Shown here: positions 41,041-49,947 of the stretch, piece after piece
Numbering within the stretch: the stretch's first letter is position 1
Layout of the letters: each line of letters begins with the position of its first letter
Assembly (NCBI GenBank): GCA_038229415.1
Contig: JBBROM010000001.1
Span: forward strand, 1-64,000
Direction of reading: 5' to 3'
Length of the DNA: 64,000 bases
Source of the DNA: JANXUR01 sp038229415
GTDB lineage: Bacteria; Acidobacteriota; Terriglobia; Terriglobales; Acidobacteriaceae
Made by a program: the position numbers and the translations under genes
Notes under the pieces: generated by a model
The model's input: the letters and a program-made list of their open reading frames with translations, nothing else
What the model was told of the DNA's origin: nothing
The model's database searches: none

Positions 41041-41817
41041 CTAGTTGCGACTGGGGCCGAGCCCGCCTGCTGGTTCCGGAAAATAGGGCAACGGCTCACC
41101 GCGGACGATGGCTCCGGGATTTCCGCTGACCAGCATGTCGGCCAGTTCGCGGCCATAAATTTTCGCCACCACTTCATGTGCGCCAGAGAGTTTGGGCACG
41201 CGCCGTTTAGTGTCGTGCGCGTCGCTGGCGACAAGATGAACCGCGCGGCGTTCCAGCATCCACAGGGCGACCTTCTGAGCTTTGTCTCCCCAACTGCCGG
41301 TGATGGCGCTGGCTGTGACCTGCATGATCACGCCTTGGCGAATCCAATGGAGGATGCGCTCGGGCTCGCTTTGCAGAATAGGGTTGCGCTCGGGGTGGGT
41401 CAGAATCGGGCGCAGTCCAGCACTGCCAAGATGCAACATGGAATCGGCAACGGATGGCGGAACGCTGAACTGGCTGAGTTCGACGAGCAGGTACGGTGTT
41501 TTGCCGATGGTGTAGCGCGTCGGGTTGGCTAGCGCGTCCTGCACGTTCTCAAATGACAGGTGAAAGTCGCAACCCAGGGTAAGTTCCAGTGGAATGCTTT
41601 CGGTTTGCAGACGGGTGCGCAACGCTTCCAGAGCGGTTTCGTGCTCCGTGCGGTCGTAGGTGTAAACGTCATTGGCATGGGGTGAGGCCACCATGTGGAC
41701 GATGCCGTCGGCGACCGCCATGCGGGCCATTTCTACGGCGACTTCCAGGGTCCGGGCGCCGTCATCCACGGCGGGAAGAATGTGATTATGAACGTCGAAC
41801 ATGGGCAACATGGGCAA
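41041..41817 (-). CDS. CpsB/CapC-type PHP tyrosine phosphatase
   Basis: A 258-residue PHP-domain phosphatase of the CpsB/Wzb-like group that dephosphorylates tyrosine kinases controlling polysaccharide export. Metal-binding motifs are FDVHNHILPAVDDGA, MVASPHANDVYTYD, ILTHPERNP and LVASDAHDTKRR. Length is normal. No kinase or capsule gene is adjacent. The ATG at 41817 is preceded by AAGGAAAACTC; MPMLPMFDVHNH allows an alternative Met four codons in. Confidence 0.92.
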   Translation of the reverse strand: MPMLPMFDVHNHILPAVDDGARTLEVAVEMARMAVADGIVHMVASPHANDVYTYDRTEHETALEALRTRLQTESIPLELTLGCDFHLSFENVQDALANPTRYTIGKTPYLLVELSQFSVPPSVADSMLHLGSAGLRPILTHPERNPILQSEPERILHWIRQGVIMQVTASAITGSWGDKAQKVALWMLERRAVHLVASDAHDTKRRVPKLSGAHEVVAKIYGRELADMLVSGNPGAIVRGEPLPYFPEPAGGLGPSRN

Positions 41818-41863
41818 GGAAAACTCCGAGGGTACTTAGGACAGTGTACAGGGGGAGAAGGGC

Positions 41864-42170
41864 GAATCTACCATGGAGACACGGAGGCACGGAGAAGAAC
41901 AAGAACGAGATCTGACACCGAGGCACTGAGACACAGAGGGGAACGGATGTTCTTGGGGGGATTCACGGATCCGAGGTAGTGCATGCCACCCTAGCGCCGG
42001 AATGAGCGGGGCTAGGGTCGAGCACCAGACATTCTCGCTGGTGCCATGATGCGGATTCCTCGCTGCGCTCGGAATGACAATTGCGTGGGGTGGGCACTGG
42101 ACTTATTCCCGCGATTCCAAATCCCCACCCTGTCCGCAGAAGGCGCGGACAGGGTGGGGCACCCGGTGCT
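41864..42170. repeat. Intergenic repeat mosaic
   Basis: The 358-bp gap holds a two-part main-family repeat ('atctaccatggagacacgga' then 'agatctgacaccgaggcact', 41870-41940). Next are two 'cacccta/ctg...gggtggggcacc' units (about 41987-42030 and 42125-42168, the second with gtccgcag...gcgcggac) and a 'gattcctcgctgcgctcgga' unit (about 42052-42080). The last ends 6 bp from the aminotransferase stop. Confidence 0.8.
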
Positions 42171-42175
42171 ACGAA

Positions 42176-43414
42176 TTATGTGTAGCGAGCGGAGATGAAG
42201 TCGGTGATGTTTGTGTAGGCCTTGGTGAGCACAGCTTCCTGCGGTAGAAAGACTATGCGGAAGTGCTGGGTGCCGGTGCGTTGGCCGAAACCCGAACCGT
42301 GTACGACGAGGACGTGCTTCGCGAAGAGCAGGTCTTTCACGAAGCTCTCGTCGTTGTCCGTAGACCCTTCGGGGATATCGAGTTTAGCGAAGGCGTAGAA
42401 GGCGGCTTTGGGCGCGACCAGACTCACGCGCGGGGTGGAGCTGCACCAAGCGGCGGTCAGGTCGCGACGGGCGCGCAGCTTTGCGTTGACGCTGATGAGG
42501 TGATCCTGCGGGCCATCGAGTGCTGCGGGAATCGCGTGCTGCATCGGGAGATTCGCCGACAGGCGCGCGCGCAGAATGCGGTGAATGGATTCGACATAGC
42601 CGGACATGGCGGCTGCGTCGCCGCTGGCAATACCCCAGCCTAAGCGCCATCCGGGCGCGAGATAGTTCTTCGACATGCCGCCGAAGGTGATGCACGCGAC
42701 ATCGGGCGCGATGGAGCCGAAGGCGATCATCGGAGCGTCGCCGTTTTCGCCATTTTCGTCAAGTAGCAGCTTGTCGTAGATTTCGTCGGCGAAGACGACG
42801 AGGTTATGCTTCCGCGCGAGTTCGGCGATGGCTTCGAGCGTCTTGCGGGAATAAATCGCGCCTGTCGGATTGTTGGGATTGATCAGCACGATGCCGCGGG
42901 TTTGCGGCGTGATCTTGCGCTCGATGTCGGCGAGGTCGGGCTCCCAGCCGTTGTCTTCATCGAGGTCGTAAGCGTTAAGCGCGACGCCGAGTTTGGTGAG
43001 GACGGCGGAGTAGAGCGGATAGTCGGGCTTCGGCGTGAGCAGATTGTCGCCGGGATTGAGCAGTGCGGTGAGGCAGATGTCCACGGTTTCGCCGACGCCT
43101 TGGGTGATGAACACGTTGTGCACGGTGGTGAGGCCCTTGCGCGCGGCTTCGCGGCGCACGGCTTCAATCGCAGGCGCGTAGCCTTCGCTCGCGGCATAGC
43201 CGTTTTGGCCGTCGCGCATGGCTTTGATGACGGCTTCGATCAAATGAGGCGGGGTGGCGAAGTCGAATTTCAGCGGGTCGCCGACGTTGAGGTAAAGGAC
43301 TTCGTGTCCCTGCTTTTGCACCTGTGCGGCGAGCACTGCGAGGTCGCGGATGGCGTACTTGAGGGTGGCGAGATTGTGGGATGACGGGATGGTGGATGCG
43401 GTGGTTGCTGGCAT
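42176..43414 (-). CDS. Class I aminotransferase, AlaA-like
   Basis: A 412-residue fold-type I PLP enzyme. The Schiff-base Lys is K249 in FGGMSKNYLAPGWRLGW. Other motifs are YLNVGDPLKFDFATPPHLIE, LINPNNPTGAIYSRKTLE, VFADEIYDKLLLD and the substrate Arg near QHFRIVFLP. The overall pattern resembles alanine-forming AlaA/AlaC-type transaminases, often annotated as alanine aminotransferases. A short Glu/Asn-rich insert (DENGENGDAPM) is present. It begins 2 kb upstream of a dehydrogenase on the same strand with one gene between. Confidence 0.9.
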   Translation of the reverse strand: MPATTASTIPSSHNLATLKYAIRDLAVLAAQVQKQGHEVLYLNVGDPLKFDFATPPHLIEAVIKAMRDGQNGYAASEGYAPAIEAVRREAARKGLTTVHNVFITQGVGETVDICLTALLNPGDNLLTPKPDYPLYSAVLTKLGVALNAYDLDEDNGWEPDLADIERKITPQTRGIVLINPNNPTGAIYSRKTLEAIAELARKHNLVVFADEIYDKLLLDENGENGDAPMIAFGSIAPDVACITFGGMSKNYLAPGWRLGWGIASGDAAAMSGYVESIHRILRARLSANLPMQHAIPAALDGPQDHLISVNAKLRARRDLTAAWCSSTPRVSLVAPKAAFYAFAKLDIPEGSTDNDESFVKDLLFAKHVLVVHGSGFGQRTGTQHFRIVFLPQEAVLTKAYTNITDFISARYT

Positions 43415-43451
43415 TCTATAGACTCCCCCAAGTCTTGTGCTCGGGATTCGT

Positions 43452-43994
43452 TTAGGGCTGAACCTTGATCAGAGTGAGCTTCTCGATGCTAGCTTGGGCG
43501 CTGAGTAGCTCCAAATACCCTGTTCCTTGTTGATGCAAAGTTAGTTGCACCTGTAGGGTGTCGCCAGCGTTGACCTTGACAGAGTGTGAAGGGCTGGCGT
43601 CTGAACAGGTCGCTGGGGCGCTAGACGTCAGGACAAGGGAGCACGAAAGCACCGTAGTGCTACCATTCACGATCACGTTCGCGTCAACGCTGCCACTATA
43701 GCCTTCCGCAGAGACGCTTAAATTCGTAAGCGAGCCTGCCGAAGAGACGACGAATGGTGTTACCCCAGTGCCACCCACTCCTGGCGAACAATTCATGTCG
43801 ACGCCTTGTCCGAGGCCGTAGACGGTGTACACATCGCCGTCGGCGTATGCTTGTGGAGCGCATTGTCCAACTAGCAGCTCGGCGCTATAGAGCCGAGCGC
43901 TAGTTGAGTTGGCTGGCCTGTCAGCGCCTAGCGCAGCGAATACCGCAGCGGTAAGCAGGACAGTAACAATTACAGTTCGTGGATGCATCGTCAT
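43452..43994 (-). CDS. Exported beta-rich protein, unknown
   Basis: A 180-residue protein with signal peptide (VIVTVLLTAAVFAALGADRP). The mature part is Ser/Thr/Val-rich with repeated strands (SSAGSLTNLSVSAEGYSGSV, SCSLVLTSSAPATCSDAS) and four Cys that could form two disulphides. It resembles small cell-surface beta-sandwich domains; no family is named. The ATG at 43994 overlaps a poor ribosome site; a second Met (MHPRT) follows two codons later. Confidence 0.75.
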   Translation of the reverse strand: MTMHPRTVIVTVLLTAAVFAALGADRPANSTSARLYSAELLVGQCAPQAYADGDVYTVYGLGQGVDMNCSPGVGGTGVTPFVVSSAGSLTNLSVSAEGYSGSVDANVIVNGSTTVLSCSLVLTSSAPATCSDASPSHSVKVNAGDTLQVQLTLHQQGTGYLELLSAQASIEKLTLIKVQP

Positions 43995-44017
43995 TGTGGG
44001 GCACCTCCACTTAGATG

Positions 44018-45568
44018 TTAGTCGGCGTTGTCAATCTGCGCGCGCTGTAACGTGTCCGAATAGTCCACATACACGGCCTTCCACTCGGTGTAGAAGTCGA
44101 GGGAACCGACGCCGCCTTCGCGATGTCCGTTGCCGGTTTGCTTGACGCCGCCGAAGGGCAGATGGACTTCCGCTCCGATGGTGGGCGCGTTGATGTAGGT
44201 GATGCCGGCTTCGAGGTCGCGGATCGCGGCGAAGGCGCGATTGACGTCCTTGGTATAGAGCGCCGACGACAGGCCGTAGTCAATGCCGTTGGCGAACTCG
44301 ACGGCTTGCTCAAAGCTGTCGCACCGAATGAGGGAGACGACGGGGCCAAAGATTTCTTCCTGCGCGATGCGCATCTTTGGGGTGACGTCGCCGAACACAG
44401 TCGGCTCGAGAAAGTATCCGTTGGTGTAGTCGCCATCGCACAGGCGATTGCCGCCGCAGAGCAGCGTTGCGCCTTCGTTGGTGCCGATGTCCACGTATTT
44501 CAAATCCTGATCGAGCTGGCGCTGATTGATGGCCGGACCCATTTCGATGGATTCGTCGAGTCCGTTGCCGACTTTGAGTTTACGGGCGCGGGCGACGAGT
44601 TTGGTGGCGAATTCGTCGTAAATATCCTTGTGAAGAATGATGCGGCTGGTGGCGGTGCAGCGCTGGCCGGTGGTTCCGAACGCTCCCCAGAGTGCGCCTT
44701 CGAGGGCGAGGTCGAGATTGGCATCGTCCATGACGATCATGGGATTTTTGCCGCCGAGTTCGAGCGAACAGCGCTTGAAGTTGCCCGCGCAAGCCTGCGC
44801 GATGAGTTTGCCGACCTTCGATGAGCCGGTGAAGCTGATGCCGCGCACGTCAGGATGATCGAGCAGGGGCGCGCCGGCTTCGGGACCGAATCCGGTGACG
44901 ATGTTGATGACGCCTGCGGGCATGCCTGCGTCGGTGAGGGCCTGTACGAGGTTGAAGGTGGAGAGCGGCGTGTCTTCGGCGGGCTTGATGACACAGCAGT
45001 TGCCAGCGACGATGGCGGGGAGGAGCTTCCACGATGAGATTGCCATGGGGAAGTTCCATGGGGTGATCATACCTACGACTCCGAGGGGCTGGCGGATGGC
45101 CATGGCAGCCTTGTTGGCGAGTTCGGCGGGGGTGGTGACGCCGTACATGCGACGGCCTTCTCCCGCCATAAAGTAAGCGCAGTCAATCGCTTCCTGCACG
45201 TCGCCGCGCGTTTCTTTGAGCACCTTGCCCATTTCGCGCGTCATTTGGCGAGCGCAATCTTCTTTGCGTTGCAGCAGAATTTCGGCGGCGCGGTATACGA
45301 TCTCAGCGCGCTTGGGCGCGGGCACGAGCCGCCACTTGGCGAAGGCGGTTTTAGCGGCGCGCACGGCGGCGTCTACGTCTTGCGCGTTGGAGCGCTGGAA
45401 GATGCCGACGAGGTCGCGGGTGTCGGCGGGATTGCGGTTTTCGAAGGTTTGTCCGGAGACGGACTCGTGGAACTCGCCGCCGATGAAGTTGCGATAGATT
45501 TTGCTGCTGTTCGAGTTGGTGACGGTAGAAGTGCTTGATGAGGTGGATGCGATTGTGTCGGTTGCCAT
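44018..45568 (-). CDS. Aldehyde dehydrogenase, semialdehyde type
   Basis: A 516-residue NAD(P)-dependent dehydrogenase. The catalytic Cys is C304 in GTTGQRCTATSR, the Glu is in CSLELGGKNPM and the cofactor loop is FTGSSKVGKL. TPWNFPMAISSWKLLPA and QEEIFGPVVSLI are family motifs. The start of the enzymatic part, NFIGGEFHESVSGQTFENRN, and the end GNGHREGGVGSLDFYTEWK, match dehydrogenases for alpha-ketoglutaric or aminoadipic-type semialdehydes. Exact substrate cannot be fixed. The ATG at 45568 has AGGAGAC 10 nt upstream. A 19-residue Ser/Thr-rich leader precedes the fold. Confidence 0.9.
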   Translation of the reverse strand: MATDTIASTSSSTSTVTNSNSSKIYRNFIGGEFHESVSGQTFENRNPADTRDLVGIFQRSNAQDVDAAVRAAKTAFAKWRLVPAPKRAEIVYRAAEILLQRKEDCARQMTREMGKVLKETRGDVQEAIDCAYFMAGEGRRMYGVTTPAELANKAAMAIRQPLGVVGMITPWNFPMAISSWKLLPAIVAGNCCVIKPAEDTPLSTFNLVQALTDAGMPAGVINIVTGFGPEAGAPLLDHPDVRGISFTGSSKVGKLIAQACAGNFKRCSLELGGKNPMIVMDDANLDLALEGALWGAFGTTGQRCTATSRIILHKDIYDEFATKLVARARKLKVGNGLDESIEMGPAINQRQLDQDLKYVDIGTNEGATLLCGGNRLCDGDYTNGYFLEPTVFGDVTPKMRIAQEEIFGPVVSLIRCDSFEQAVEFANGIDYGLSSALYTKDVNRAFAAIRDLEAGITYINAPTIGAEVHLPFGGVKQTGNGHREGGVGSLDFYTEWKAVYVDYSDTLQRAQIDNAD

Positions 45569-45706
45569 ATGAAAAATGTCTCCTGCGGAATGCGGAATGA
45601 TTGCGAGCGGGTTCTGGCTGGAATGAGTGAATGCAGGTGAAGCCGGAAAACGCTGACTCTTTATGCTACCGGGCAGGGGTGGAAGGGGCAAGCGGGAGGG
45701 GGCAGG

Positions 45707-45895
45707 CTAGTCGGCGCGCTTGGACTCGATGGACTTTTGCACCTTTCGTTGAATGTTTAGCCAGTACTTGCGGTGATCTTTTCGGAGGGCGAACTTGACC
45801 CGCATTTCACAATAAGAAAGCGACCACGCCAGTTCGACATCACTCTTGTGTTCTAGTGCGCGTTCGATGCGCTTTAGTTCATGAAAGCGAGTCAC
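45707..45895 (-). CDS. Small basic protein, 62 residues, unknown
   Basis: The GTG start at 45895 is preceded by a strong GGAGG (about 10 nt) with CGAGG closer. The product MTRFHELKRIERALEHKSD then KYWLNIQRKVQKSIESKR is helical, highly charged and contains two Trp-anchored helices (ELAWSLSYCEMRVKFALRKD). No family name is known to me. It lies 54 bp after higA on the same strand and could share its transcript. Confidence 0.6.
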   Translation of the reverse strand: MTRFHELKRIERALEHKSDVELAWSLSYCEMRVKFALRKDHRKYWLNIQRKVQKSIESKRAD

Positions 45896-45949
45896 GCCTC
45901 GAGATCCTCCTTAGGCTTGTTGGTTACTCTGCTGCCAGTAATCCCTTTT

Positions 45950-46276
45950 CTAGGTTCCAACCGCCGCCATGGGTTCTACATCGCGATCCACCGCAGATCG
46001 CAGTTCATCTTCCGCGACTTCCAAGTCGTAGGTGGCCTGCAGGTTCAGCCAAAAGCGCGGCGTGGTTTGGAAGTAGCGGGCGAGGCGAAGGGCGGTGTCG
46101 GGGCTGACGCCGCGGCGTTCGTGGACGATTTCGGCCATGCGGGTTGCTGGTACGCGGAGGGCTAGGGCCAGCTTGTTTACGCTGAGGCTGAGCGGGGCGA
46201 GGTAGTCCTCGCGGAGGACCTCGCCCGGGTGGATGGGAGCCAACTTGCTGGCGGAATTTTCCTTTGACTTGCTCAT
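45950..46276 (-). CDS. higA: HigA-family antitoxin
   Basis: A 108-residue HigA/VapI-type antitoxin. The XRE helix-turn-helix reads IHPGEVLREDYLAPLSLSVN, then KLALALRVPATRMAEIVHER, and the conserved RRGVSPDTALRLARYFQTTP, FWLNLQATYDLEVAE follows. The ATG at 46276 (MSKSKEN) is supported by GGAGACGC. It is 14 bp after higB in one operon. HigA should repress the operon through the dyad before higB. The upstream in-frame extension overlaps higB and is rejected. Confidence 0.94.
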   Translation of the reverse strand: MSKSKENSASKLAPIHPGEVLREDYLAPLSLSVNKLALALRVPATRMAEIVHERRGVSPDTALRLARYFQTTPRFWLNLQATYDLEVAEDELRSAVDRDVEPMAAVGT

Positions 46277-46290
46277 AGCGTCTCCATGCG

Positions 46291-46569
46291 TCAGTGGTAA
46301 TCCACGATATCCACTTCGTGGGCATTGCCATCTTTCCAGACGAAGCAAATGCGCCACTGGTCGTTGATGCGCATGCTGTGTTGGCCTTTGCGATTGCCGC
46401 TCAGGGCCTCCAAGTGGTTCCCGGGCGGGGAAGCGAGATCGCGAAGTTCACAGGCGGCGTCCAGTTGCCGCAATTTGCGTTGTGCGATCCGTTCAAACGC
46501 CCTGAACTTGAGCACGCTCTTGCGGGCGTGGAGTTGGGCGGCGTCCTTGGAACGGAAGGACTTGATCAC
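46291..46569 (-). CDS. higB: HigB-family (RelE-like) toxin
   Basis: A 92-residue RelE-superfamily mRNA-cutting toxin. The GTG at 46569 gives the standard opening MIKSFRSKDAAQLHARK. The core holds KLRQLDAACELRDLASPPGN and HLEALSGNRKGQHSMRINDQWRI (in parts), ending CFVWKDGNAHEVDIVDYH, a full-length match to HigB. As usual for this type the toxin gene comes first. A promoter and dyad lie directly upstream. Confidence 0.94.
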   Translation of the reverse strand: MIKSFRSKDAAQLHARKSVLKFRAFERIAQRKLRQLDAACELRDLASPPGNHLEALSGNRKGQHSMRINDQWRICFVWKDGNAHEVDIVDYH

Positions 46570-46577
46570 ACGTCCAT

Positions 46578-46612
46578 AATATAACGCAGCACATGCAATG
46601 TGCAACGTAATA
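46578..46612 (-). promoter_or_regulatory. higBA promoter and operator dyad
   Basis: On the minus strand TTGCAC (46605-46600), a 16-nt spacer and TATATT (46583-46578) form a sigma-70-like promoter. The predicted start lies about 2 nt before the GTG, so the leader is nearly absent. Imperfect inverted arms at 46612-46598 and 46594-46580 (tattacgttgcacat versus tataacgcagcacat, 12 of 15 matching) cover the -35, spacer and -10. HigA is the likely binder. Confidence 0.65.
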
Positions 46613-47005
46613 TAGTGGCGAAGAGGGAACACCCTGCCGTAAATTCCCCCAGATTTTTTCCACAAGCTGCAAATTTGTATAAACCCGTGCTACTGTTGCG
46701 TTGACTGGTATCCGGTTTGCTGGCGCTCTGGCCGCAAGCGGGTGGTGGCCACCTTTCTGATTTCCCATTGAAGAGTTGACGGTTTGGTCTTGGCGGATGG
46801 GGGAAGCCCATGCTGCATGGGGACACAGACTTTCGTGTCGTAGACTAGCCCCGGCGCGAAGCTGGAAGTTCATGTAGAATCAGGACTTAGGTGTAAAACT
46901 GCCAGCAAGTTCGGGCATCGGCGCGGGTGGTACTGAGCGTAGTGCGCCCAGGGAAGAGATGGTAGTCGGTGTAGCAGGCTGAGCAGCAAATTTTGGGCAG
47001 GATTT

Positions 47006-47046
47006 TTACGCAGCAACGATCACGATTACGCAGCAACTATTACGCA
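47006..47046 (+). promoter_or_regulatory. Direct repeats in the mreB leader
   Basis: ttacgcagcaac occurs at 47006-47017 and again at 47026-47037, 20 bp apart, and a shorter ttacgca at 47040. They end 22 bp before the mreB ATG. Two turns of DNA spacing suits a protein binding one face, though an RNA-level role is equally possible. The rest of the 499-bp region from 46570 shows only the higBA operator and no gene. Confidence 0.5.
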
Positions 47047-47068
47047 AGAAAGAAGAGATAAGCGCAGT

Positions 47069-48130
47069 ATGGCGAATACCGGCACTAATGGCAACTCCCG
47101 CTTTCATAATTTACGTTCTCTTTTTAGCATGTTCTCCAGCGATCTTGCGATTGATCTGGGTACGGCGAACACGCTCGTGTATGCGCGCGGCCGCGGCATT
47201 GTCGTAAACGAACCTTCCATCGTCGCCATGAACAAGAACACCGGCGATGTGGAAGCGGTGGGCAAGGAAGCCAAGGAAATGCTGGGCCGCACGCCCGGCA
47301 ACATCGTGGCCATCAAGCCGATGAAGGATGGCGTGATCGCCGACTTCAAAGTCACCGAGCGGATGCTCACCTACTTCATCCAAAAGGCGCACAACCGCAA
47401 GATGCTGGTGCATCCGCGCATTGTGATTGGAGTGCCGTCGGAAATTACGCAGGTGGAAAAGCGCGCGGTGGAAGACTCCGCGTATCGCGCCAAAGCGAGT
47501 GAAGTGTTTCTGGTGGAGCAGGCGATGGTAGCCGCGATTGGCGCGGGTTTGCCCATCACCGAGCCCAGCGGCAACATGGTGGTGGATATCGGCGGCGGAA
47601 CGACGGACATCGCGGTGATTTCGCTGAGCGGCATCGTGTATTCGCGGTCGGTGCGCATGGCTGGCAATCAGATGGACGAAGCCATCATGAACTTTCTGAA
47701 GCGCAAGTACAACCTGCTAATCGGCGAGCGCACGGCGGAAGCGATCAAGATTCAAGTGGGTTCGGCGTATCCGCTGGATAAGCCACTGACCATGGAGATC
47801 AAAGGCCGCAACCTGATTGAAGGCGTGCCCAAGACGATCACCATTGATGATGGCGAAATTCGTGAGGCGCTCAGCGAGAGTATTGCAACGATTATGAACG
47901 CGATTCGCGTTGCTCTCGAACGTACGCCGCCCGAGCTTTCGGCGGACATCAGTGATCGCGGCATTGTACTGACCGGTGGCGGCGCGCTCATCAAGAATCT
48001 CGACAAGCGCATTCGCGAGGAAACCGGGCTGCCGGTTTCGATTGCGGACGATCCGCTGTGCAGTGTGGTTCTAGGCACCGGCAAGATGCTCAGCGACTTC
48101 AACCTGCTGCGCAAGATCCGCTTCGAATAA
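47069..48130 (+). CDS. mreB: Rod-shape actin homologue MreB
   Basis: A 353-residue bacterial actin. ATP-site motifs: AIDLGTANTLVYARGRGIVV (phosphate 1), MVVDIGGGTTDIAVISL (phosphate 2) and IVLTGGGALIKNLDK (adenosine). MreB filaments guide the elongasome with MreC, MreD, RodA and PBP2, which follow. A short N-terminal extension (MANTGTNGNSRFHNLRSLF) likely ends in the amphipathic membrane helix (LRSLFSMF). AAGAAGAGATAAG precedes the ATG. Confidence 0.97.
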   Translation: MANTGTNGNSRFHNLRSLFSMFSSDLAIDLGTANTLVYARGRGIVVNEPSIVAMNKNTGDVEAVGKEAKEMLGRTPGNIVAIKPMKDGVIADFKVTERMLTYFIQKAHNRKMLVHPRIVIGVPSEITQVEKRAVEDSAYRAKASEVFLVEQAMVAAIGAGLPITEPSGNMVVDIGGGTTDIAVISLSGIVYSRSVRMAGNQMDEAIMNFLKRKYNLLIGERTAEAIKIQVGSAYPLDKPLTMEIKGRNLIEGVPKTITIDDGEIREALSESIATIMNAIRVALERTPPELSADISDRGIVLTGGGALIKNLDKRIREETGLPVSIADDPLCSVVLGTGKMLSDFNLLRKIRFE

Positions 48131-48260
48131 GCGCGGCCTAGCAACACTGCGTTTGCAGCGACCGGTGCAGGAATGCGCCGGTCACCTTGCGACGCAACAT
48201 TCACGGAACCCTTACCGCAACACCGCTTCGGTGGATTGAAACAAAGCGAACTGAAACAAA

Positions 48261-49376
48261 ATGGACACTCTGCTCTCCCGCCATCGCAATGTCACCGTGT
48301 TTGTGGTGCTGCTGTTTGCGCAGGTGGTAGGGTTGGCGGTGCAGGTGCGGCGCGCCGCGGGCAGTACCGATGCGCCCGCGCGCATCATCCGGTTGGGCGT
48401 AGTGTCGGCGATTACTCCCTTCCAGCGGGTGATTGCGGGCGGCATCCACTGGGTGGGCGACGTGTGGAACGGCTACGTGAACTTGCGCGGGACTCGCGAC
48501 GAAAATGAGCGGCTAAAGCAGCAGGTCGCGCAGTTGCGGCTGGAGTCTTCGCGGCAGAGCGAAGACGTGTCGCAGGCACGGCGGTTGCAGTCACTCTTGG
48601 GATTCCGCCAGCAATATGTGGCGAAGACGCTGGCGGCGCAGATCATCGGTGCGGGTGGCACCGAACAGTCGCACATTATCTACATTGACAAGGGTTTTGC
48701 GGATCATCTGAAGCCTGATATGCCGGTGATTACACCAGAGGGTGTGGCGGGCAAGGTGCTGGAGGTATTTCCGGCATCGAGCCAGGTGCTGCTGCTGAAT
48801 GATCCATCGAGTGGCGTGGGCGCGATTCTGGAAGAGTCGCGGCTGCAAGGCGTGGTGCGGGGTTCGCCCAGCGGCGAGTTACTGCTGGATAAAGTAATGG
48901 CTGACGAAACCGTAAAGGTGGGGGAGCGTGTGCTCACCAGCGGTGGCGACCGCATCTTTCCCAAGGGATTGTTGATTGGCACGGTTGCGGAAGCGGGACG
49001 GCAGAAGGATGTGTTTCTGCACGTGCGGGTGAAGCCGGTGTCGCGGCTGGGGCAACTGGAAGAAGTGCTGGTGGTGACCGAGATTGCGCAGGAGCAGACG
49101 CAGGCTGACGCGAACTCCACGCAACGCGCGATTGATGTGCTGGCGGAACGGCTGCCGCAGGTTCCGCAGAAAGCTGACGCGATTGCAGCGAGCGCAGCAG
49201 TGAACGGCGCGGGACGTCCGGGTGAGCAGGGTGCGGGTGCAAAGCCAAGCACCAGTTCGCAAGCGCCTGCGCCTGCTGCTGTACCACCCAGGCTGGGAGA
49301 TAAGCCGAAGTCTATACCGCCAGCCAACACGCAGCCAAAGTCCACTCCGCCGCACGGGCAAGCGAGGCCCCACTAA
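48261..49376 (+). CDS. mreC: Rod-shape protein MreC
   Basis: A 371-residue MreC: one N-terminal membrane span (VTVFVVLLFAQVVGLAVQV), a coiled coil (ENERLKQQVAQLRLESSRQ) and the periplasmic beta-barrel domain (GVAGKVLEVFPASSQVLLLND; GLLIGTVAEAGRQKDVFLHV). The final ~70 residues are a Pro/Ala-rich tail. It links MreB to PBP2. It is 130 bp after mreB; the stop and the mreD ATG overlap by one base. Confidence 0.96.
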   Translation: MDTLLSRHRNVTVFVVLLFAQVVGLAVQVRRAAGSTDAPARIIRLGVVSAITPFQRVIAGGIHWVGDVWNGYVNLRGTRDENERLKQQVAQLRLESSRQSEDVSQARRLQSLLGFRQQYVAKTLAAQIIGAGGTEQSHIIYIDKGFADHLKPDMPVITPEGVAGKVLEVFPASSQVLLLNDPSSGVGAILEESRLQGVVRGSPSGELLLDKVMADETVKVGERVLTSGGDRIFPKGLLIGTVAEAGRQKDVFLHVRVKPVSRLGQLEEVLVVTEIAQEQTQADANSTQRAIDVLAERLPQVPQKADAIAASAAVNGAGRPGEQGAGAKPSTSSQAPAPAAVPPRLGDKPKSIPPANTQPKSTPPHGQARPH

Positions 49377-49900
49377 TGGCTTCCGGGTTCGAGCGCGAGC
49401 AACGCGAACAGATTGAGGTCTACCACTACAACTGGATCGCCGTCATATTTGTAACCGCAGTTTCGTTGGCGGCGCAATGGACTTTGCCGCTGCTGTCTCC
49501 CTTCTTCTCAAACTTCGACCTGCCGCTGCTGGTGACGATCTATTTCGCGTTGATCCGCCGGTCACCGGTGGGTGGCATGATGACTGGCTGTATTCTCGGT
49601 CTGATTCAGGATGCGATGAGTGGACACTTTATCGGGGTCTATGGCATTTCGAAAACGGTGGTGGGCTATCTCGCCTCCTCACTTGGGGCGAGGATTGATC
49701 TGGAGAATCCGCTGGCGCGATTTCTGCTGACGATCGGGTTTTACCTGGCACATCAGGGGGTTTTCGCGATCGTGATGCGTGTCATGGTGAATCAGCCGTA
49801 TCCTCTACGCATCTGGTTGCTGGGTGCGGCGATTGTGAATGGCGTGGTGGGTGCATTGCTATTCGCGCTGCTGGATCGTTTGCGCAAGCGTATTTATTAG
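49376..49900 (+). CDS. mreD: Rod-shape protein MreD
   Basis: A 174-residue integral membrane protein with about five spans (AVIFVTAVSLAAQWTLPLLS, LLVTIYFALI, GMMTGCILGLIQDAMSG, FLLTIGFYLAHQGVFAIVMRV, GAAIVNGVVGALLFALLD). The GxxxGxxxDAMSG motif is typical of MreD. One-base overlap with mreC couples translation. Confidence 0.94.
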   Translation: MASGFEREQREQIEVYHYNWIAVIFVTAVSLAAQWTLPLLSPFFSNFDLPLLVTIYFALIRRSPVGGMMTGCILGLIQDAMSGHFIGVYGISKTVVGYLASSLGARIDLENPLARFLLTIGFYLAHQGVFAIVMRVMVNQPYPLRIWLLGAAIVNGVVGALLFALLDRLRKRIY

Positions 49901-49947
49901 CGGCAATCATTGAAGAATTGAAGAGTTGAAGAGTTGTAACGAATTTT

